Source: an uncultured Duncaniella sp. (GTDB lineage: Bacteria; Bacteroidota; Bacteroidia; Bacteroidales; Muribaculaceae). From it: a stretch of 64,000 nt of DNA. The notes under the pieces were generated by a model. That model worked only from the letters and a program-made list of their open reading frames with translations. It did no database searches and was not told the DNA's origin. The stretch spans positions 62,001 through 126,000 of the forward strand of contig CAJUKP010000001.1 of the NCBI GenBank assembly GCA_910587165.1, in the 5' to 3' direction. Shown piece after piece: positions 60,191-64,000 of the stretch. The number at the start of each line of letters is the position of its first letter. Position 1 is the first letter of the stretch. Both the position numbers and the translations under genes were made by a program.

Positions 60191-61585
60191 ATGCGATTTG
60201 ACGAGTTAGAATTGAGCGATGATGTGCTGGATGCGCTTGACGCTATGCGCTTCGGTGACTGCACGCCGATTCAGGAACAAGCTATACCGATAATTTTCCA
60301 GGGACGCGACCTCATAGCCGTAGCCCAGACAGGCACCGGCAAGACCGCGGCCTATCTTCTTCCTGTCATAGATATGCTGGCCGACGAGCCGGAACCATCG
60401 GCGGTGAGCTGCATCGTGATGGCACCCACCAGAGAGCTGGCCCAGCAGATAGACCGTCAGCTCGAGGGATTCTCCTACTATCTCCCCATCTCAAGCGTTG
60501 CCATCTACGGCGGCACTGACGGCAAGGAATTCGCCCGCCAGCAGCGGGGGCTGAAAAGCGGCGCTGATGTGGTCATAGCCACTCCCGGGCGTTTCATTGC
60601 CCATCTGCAGCTCGGCGGTATCGACCTCAGAAAAGTGAAATACTTCATTCTCGACGAGGCTGACCGTATGCTCGACATGGGTTTCTTCGACGACATCATG
60701 CAGATTGTCAAGCACCTTTCGCCCGAAAGGCAGACACTCATGTTCTCGGCCACCATGCCCCCAAAGATCCAGCAGCTCGCCAAGGCTATCTTGCGCGACC
60801 CGGCCGAGATAAAGATAGCCGTGTCACGCCCCACCGAAAAGATAGCCCAGAGCGCCTGCATCTGCTACGAACGGCAGAAGACCCCTGTGCTCAAACATCT
60901 GTTCCACACCATCGGGTCACAAAGAGTGATAGTGTTCGCCTCATCAAAATTAAAAGTGAAAGATCTTGCCAAAGAGCTGCGGAGCGCCCGGTTCAAGGTG
61001 GGCGAGATGCACTCGGATCTCGAGCAGGACCGTCGCGAGGAGGTGATGCTCGACTTCAGGGCCGGACGTCTGGACATACTTGTGGCCACCGACATTCTGG
61101 CACGAGGCATAGACATCGACGATATCGCGCTGGTGGTCAACTATGACGTGCCCCGCGAAGCCGAGGACTATGTGCACCGTATCGGCAGGACGGCTCGAGC
61201 CGGAGCCGGAGGTGTGGCCGTCACGCTCGTCGGCGAGAATGACCAGAAGTGGTTCGGAGAGCTGGAAAAATTCCTTGGCTACGAGGTGGCAAAGCGCGAA
61301 CTCCCGGAATCGGTAGGCGAGACACCGACCTACGAGCCGTCAAAACGCCGGACTGCCGGACCGGGCCGTGGCAGAGGCGGCAAGAGCAGCGGACGCCGTT
61401 ATGGCTCAAACAGCCGTAATGCCAGATCAGGCAACGATCGCCAGCAATCAAAACCCCGTCAGCCAAAAGCCGAAACCGCAAACAAGGATAATAAGGAAAA
61501 ACCATCCGGCAAACGCCGCAACAACCACGGACGCGGACGGCGCAAACCCGGCGGAGGAGAACAGAAACCTCAGAACAACGCTTAA
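60191..61585 (+). CDS. DEAD-box RNA helicase (RhlE-like)
   Basis: ATP-dependent RNA helicase of 464 residues. Motifs in order: the Q motif (CTPIQEQAIP, about 24-33), AQTGTGKT (Walker A, about 47-54), PTRELAQQ, TPGRFI, LDEADRMLDMGF (DEAD box), SATMP, then the second lobe with DILARGIDIDD and HRIGRTARAG. The last 95 residues are basic and rich in G, R and N, typical of RNA-binding tails in RhlE proteins. Likely roles are ribosome assembly and RNA decay, especially in the cold. Confidence 0.96.
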   Translation: MRFDELELSDDVLDALDAMRFGDCTPIQEQAIPIIFQGRDLIAVAQTGTGKTAAYLLPVIDMLADEPEPSAVSCIVMAPTRELAQQIDRQLEGFSYYLPISSVAIYGGTDGKEFARQQRGLKSGADVVIATPGRFIAHLQLGGIDLRKVKYFILDEADRMLDMGFFDDIMQIVKHLSPERQTLMFSATMPPKIQQLAKAILRDPAEIKIAVSRPTEKIAQSACICYERQKTPVLKHLFHTIGSQRVIVFASSKLKVKDLAKELRSARFKVGEMHSDLEQDRREEVMLDFRAGRLDILVATDILARGIDIDDIALVVNYDVPREAEDYVHRIGRTARAGAGGVAVTLVGENDQKWFGELEKFLGYEVAKRELPESVGETPTYEPSKRRTAGPGRGRGGKSSGRRYGSNSRNARSGNDRQQSKPRQPKAETANKDNKEKPSGKRRNNHGRGRRKPGGGEQKPQNNA

Positions 61586-61637
61586 ACCAATCCAGGATTT
61601 TCAAGTCTGTCACATCGTCAACTATATTTAGGAAAAA

Positions 61638-63047
61638 ATGAACCTCAAGCATTATCTTGCCGTCACGCTTGCACTCACGGCAACCTGCGCAAGCTCACAG
61701 GTGACATCGCTCCTGCCGATGCCGGAGCCAAGGAATATAATCTACGACTATGTTCCGTCCGACAGCACAGAACTGATTGTGACTGAGGAAGGAGAGGAAA
61801 TCAACCCCGCCTTCTTCGACGACCTCGTGGAGACAGTTCCGGCCGACACCATCATGCTGATACCGGAAGAGGTGTTCACCCCAGTCCTCACCACCCTGTT
61901 CCCCACCTACAATCTGCGCCCGACGGTGTTCGACACCCTTCACATACAGGACTCTCTGCGCATAGCCACAACCCCAGTGGTGACTCTCGTGGATGGAAAT
62001 CCGGAGGTTGGTGCGTGGATCAACGAGGATGCCCTGCGCACAGACCTTATGAAACGTGTGAGGCAGAACTACATTATAGGTCATCCCGAGCTCATAATCT
62101 ACAACGAGGCTCATCTCCCCGAACCCCCGCGCCACTTCACCGCCACTGTCGACCCCGAGACCGCGAGAATCGTCATTTCCGAGGTGATCCCGGAGTTCAC
62201 CGCCAAGCCTGAGCTCGAGGTTGTGTTCGGCAAAAAGCACTGGCTCAAGGAATTCAACGTCAACCTGCAGTTCTCACAGGCTTTCGTATCACCCAACTGG
62301 TATCAGGGTGGCAACAACAGTCTCAACGCACTTGCGAGCGTATTCTACAAGGTAAGGCTCAATCCCGCCTTCCATGAGAATCTGCTCTTCGAGAACACAT
62401 TCCAGTACAAACTCGGCATGATCAACTCTCCCGAGGACAAGATGCGCGACTATTCCATATCCGAAGACCTCTTCCAGTGGAATATGACCGCGGGCTACAA
62501 GTCGACCAAGAGGTGGTACTACTCGATGAACGCCCAGTTCAAGACCCAGTTCCTCAACAATTACAAGAAAGGCACCAATGATCTCAAGGCCGCCTTCCTC
62601 TCTCCCTCGGAACTGAATGTCGGTATCGGTATGACCTACAACTACACCAATCCCAAGAAGACACTCACTTTCGACGCCTCTATCTCCCCGCTGTCATGGA
62701 ACATGAAGACCTGTGTCAACAAACGCATGGATGTGACCTCGTTCGGCATCAAGGCCGGCCATAAGACCGTGCACGAGATAGGTTCGAGCGCCGAGGGTAA
62801 ACTCTCATGGCAGATATGCGACAATATCGCTCTCCGCTCCCGCCTCTTCGTGTTCTCCGACTACGACTACCTCCAGAGCGATTTCGAGAACACACTGATG
62901 TTCACTATCAACAAATTCCTCACTACACAGATCTATGTGCATATGCGCTATGACACCTCGGCAGACAAGACTGATGATGATGACTGGCGCAAATTCATGC
63001 TCAAAGAAATTCTTTCGTTCGGATTCACCTACAAGTTCAACACCTGA
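61638..63047 (+). CDS. DUF3078 family outer-membrane protein
   Basis: 469-residue exported protein with a signal peptide (MNLKHYLAVTLALTATCASS). Residues about 200-469 form the DUF3078 region (NLQFSQAFVSPNWYQGGNNSLNAL ... FTYKFNT), strand-rich with aromatic residues and ending in Phe/Tyr as in outer-membrane barrels. The first 200 residues are family-specific. Function unknown. It starts 52 bp after the helicase. Confidence 0.9.
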   Translation: MNLKHYLAVTLALTATCASSQVTSLLPMPEPRNIIYDYVPSDSTELIVTEEGEEINPAFFDDLVETVPADTIMLIPEEVFTPVLTTLFPTYNLRPTVFDTLHIQDSLRIATTPVVTLVDGNPEVGAWINEDALRTDLMKRVRQNYIIGHPELIIYNEAHLPEPPRHFTATVDPETARIVISEVIPEFTAKPELEVVFGKKHWLKEFNVNLQFSQAFVSPNWYQGGNNSLNALASVFYKVRLNPAFHENLLFENTFQYKLGMINSPEDKMRDYSISEDLFQWNMTAGYKSTKRWYYSMNAQFKTQFLNNYKKGTNDLKAAFLSPSELNVGIGMTYNYTNPKKTLTFDASISPLSWNMKTCVNKRMDVTSFGIKAGHKTVHEIGSSAEGKLSWQICDNIALRSRLFVFSDYDYLQSDFENTLMFTINKFLTTQIYVHMRYDTSADKTDDDDWRKFMLKEILSFGFTYKFNT

Positions 63048-63073
63048 TCCACACCCTCTCTCCGCTCTCCCAC

Positions 63074-63679
63074 ATGATCAGAACTCTCCTCATCGCCCTC
63101 ATGATGCTTCTCCTCGCCACACCTCCGGGTGAGGCGAGGAAGTCCGTGCTCGACAATGTGCCACGCACATCGCCGATACTTGGCGCCTACCGCGAGGACT
63201 CGGTGAGACTCCGACTTTCAGCCCTTCCTCTCCATGAGATAGAAGGTATCTGGGAGTTTGCCGGTGAAGGATCGCTGATGGCGGTTGAGAGAGACCCTGC
63301 AACATCCGGAGCAGCCACGGTCTACCGCATGGTGACCGTGCGCAGTTCAGATCTGGCTCTGAAACCCGGCACGGTGATGGGATATCTCACCCCTTCGTCG
63401 AAACGCGGGGTATATGATGCCCGCATCTATACGTCTCACACCGATGAAGGAACCCGGCTGGACAAACCCGACACCTTCACCGTGACTCTTGGAGACGAAG
63501 GAACACGCATCACCGTCAAACCATACGGCAGGATGTTCCGCATCAACTGGTGGAGACTCGTTCTCCCCTATATGTACCGCAGGGCCATATCACGCGTGGA
63601 GCGCCCGGCAGGTGACATCGAGGGATGCGTCAGAGTGTTTCCCGCGCCATCCAAACCTCTCAATCCCCGCTATCTGTGA
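63074..63679 (+). CDS. Exported protein of unknown function
   Basis: 201-residue protein with a signal peptide (MIRTLLIALMMLLLATPPGEA). The body is beta-rich (IEGIWEFAGEGSLMAVERDP, YRMVTVRSSDLALKPGTVMGY) and suits an extracellular lipocalin-like or barrel fold, but no family was recognised. It overlaps the following gene by 4 bp (GTGA), so the two are co-translated and may work together. Confidence 0.8.
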   Translation: MIRTLLIALMMLLLATPPGEARKSVLDNVPRTSPILGAYREDSVRLRLSALPLHEIEGIWEFAGEGSLMAVERDPATSGAATVYRMVTVRSSDLALKPGTVMGYLTPSSKRGVYDARIYTSHTDEGTRLDKPDTFTVTLGDEGTRITVKPYGRMFRINWWRLVLPYMYRRAISRVERPAGDIEGCVRVFPAPSKPLNPRYL

Positions 63680-64000
63680 AGACTCTTCTCATTCCGCTCG
63701 CTACAACACTATGTCTGACAGCCGGGACTGTGGCCGCCGACAACACTCTGCGCGGCAAACATCTCCGGGTGGACAGCCAAGCGCTCCCGGGACACCCTGC
63801 CGACCATAGCGCTCCGGCAACCGACACAGTTCCGTTTCCTCCTGCCGATTCAGTGAAACTCTCCGGCTATGACAAGCCACTCAACTCGATGAAGGAGTCG
63901 CTGCTCATCACCAACAGGTCCAACCACAGCATATCCGGACTGCGCATAGAGATCACATATCTCGACCTTGCCGGACGCGAACTCCACGGAACCATGACAG
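63676..64000 (+). CDS. Exported protein, 3'-truncated by the window end (FxLYD-like)
   Basis: Starts with GTG at 63676 (GTGA overlap with the previous stop) and stays open to the last base, 108 codons without a stop. The N-terminus is a signal peptide (MKTLLIPLATTLCLTAGTVA). Near the end, LLITNRSNHSISGLRIEITY resembles an FxLYD-type domain, found in exported proteins. A complete call needs the next part of the genome. Confidence 0.65.
   Translation, partial: MKTLLIPLATTLCLTAGTVAADNTLRGKHLRVDSQALPGHPADHSAPATDTVPFPPADSVKLSGYDKPLNSMKESLLITNRSNHSISGLRIEITYLDLAGRELHGTMT

Noticed and set aside
1..64000. tRNA, rRNA, CRISPR array, prophage or toxin-antitoxin pairs
   Set aside because: No cloverleaf, rRNA segment or regular repeat-spacer array was noticed on either strand. 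Fic proteins can be toxins, but no antitoxin ORF is adjacent and the inhibitory motif is within the protein itself.

Overview
The window looks like a chromosomal segment of a Bacteroidales gut bacterium, most likely of the Muribaculaceae (S24-7) type; the family is an inference. The support is a GC-rich coding bulk, repeated promoters of the Bacteroidetes primary-sigma form (TAnnTTTG at -7, sometimes TTTG about 20 nt upstream), a SusC/SusD locus under a hybrid two-component regulator, proteins ending in type IX secretion-like C-terminal domains, and Bacteroidales families such as DUF4919, DUF3078 and DUF2795. No rRNA, tRNA or CRISPR array was seen.

Layout. 78-6951: RND tripartite efflux operon (adaptor, pump, outer-membrane factor) followed by an LpxA-type acyltransferase. 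7168-10259: two secreted proteins with type IX-like C-termini; the first is interrupted by an in-frame TGA. 10286-10430: an ORF-less 48-bp perfect inverted repeat. 10521-25733: housekeeping and envelope genes, including LMW phosphatase, cytidine deaminase, SufE, an SNF2 ATPase with a co-translated unknown partner, a GH3-family protein, alkaline phosphatase and a glycosyltransferase. The 24.35-24.95 kb gap holds a structured multi-hairpin element and a minus-strand candidate small RNA. 25707-26930: PatB/MalY-type aminotransferase.

27007-49494 is a glucuronoxylan utilisation locus: hybrid two-component sensor-regulator (minus strand), then SusC, SusD, an IPT/TIG surface glycan-binding lipoprotein, a GH10 xylanase with carbohydrate-binding modules inserted in its catalytic domain, a GH35-like/DUF5597 glycosidase, an SGNH acetylesterase, a GPH-type sugar symporter, a second GH10, a signal-peptide-less GH43 and an exported GH67 alpha-glucuronidase. 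The likely flow is surface cleavage and SusCD import of acetylated glucuronoxylan oligosaccharides, periplasmic trimming, uptake by the symporter, and cytoplasmic hydrolysis. A GxxExxY-protein gene flanked by inverted repeats interrupts the operon between GH10 and GH43.

49565-64000: DUF488, a tiny 35-codon transcription unit, MATE exporter, UPF1-like helicase, split ThrE-type exporter, LysR regulator, an AT-rich island with a class II Fic protein and operator-like repeats, DUF2795, M28/glutaminyl-cyclase-like peptidase, DEAD-box RNA helicase, DUF3078, and two exported proteins, the last truncated by the window end.

The best candidate for an undescribed system is the GxxExxY element: a PD-(D/E)XK-like gene bounded by inverted repeats whose termini match those of the ORF-less palindrome 36 kb away, suggesting a mobile family with gene-carrying and MITE-like members.
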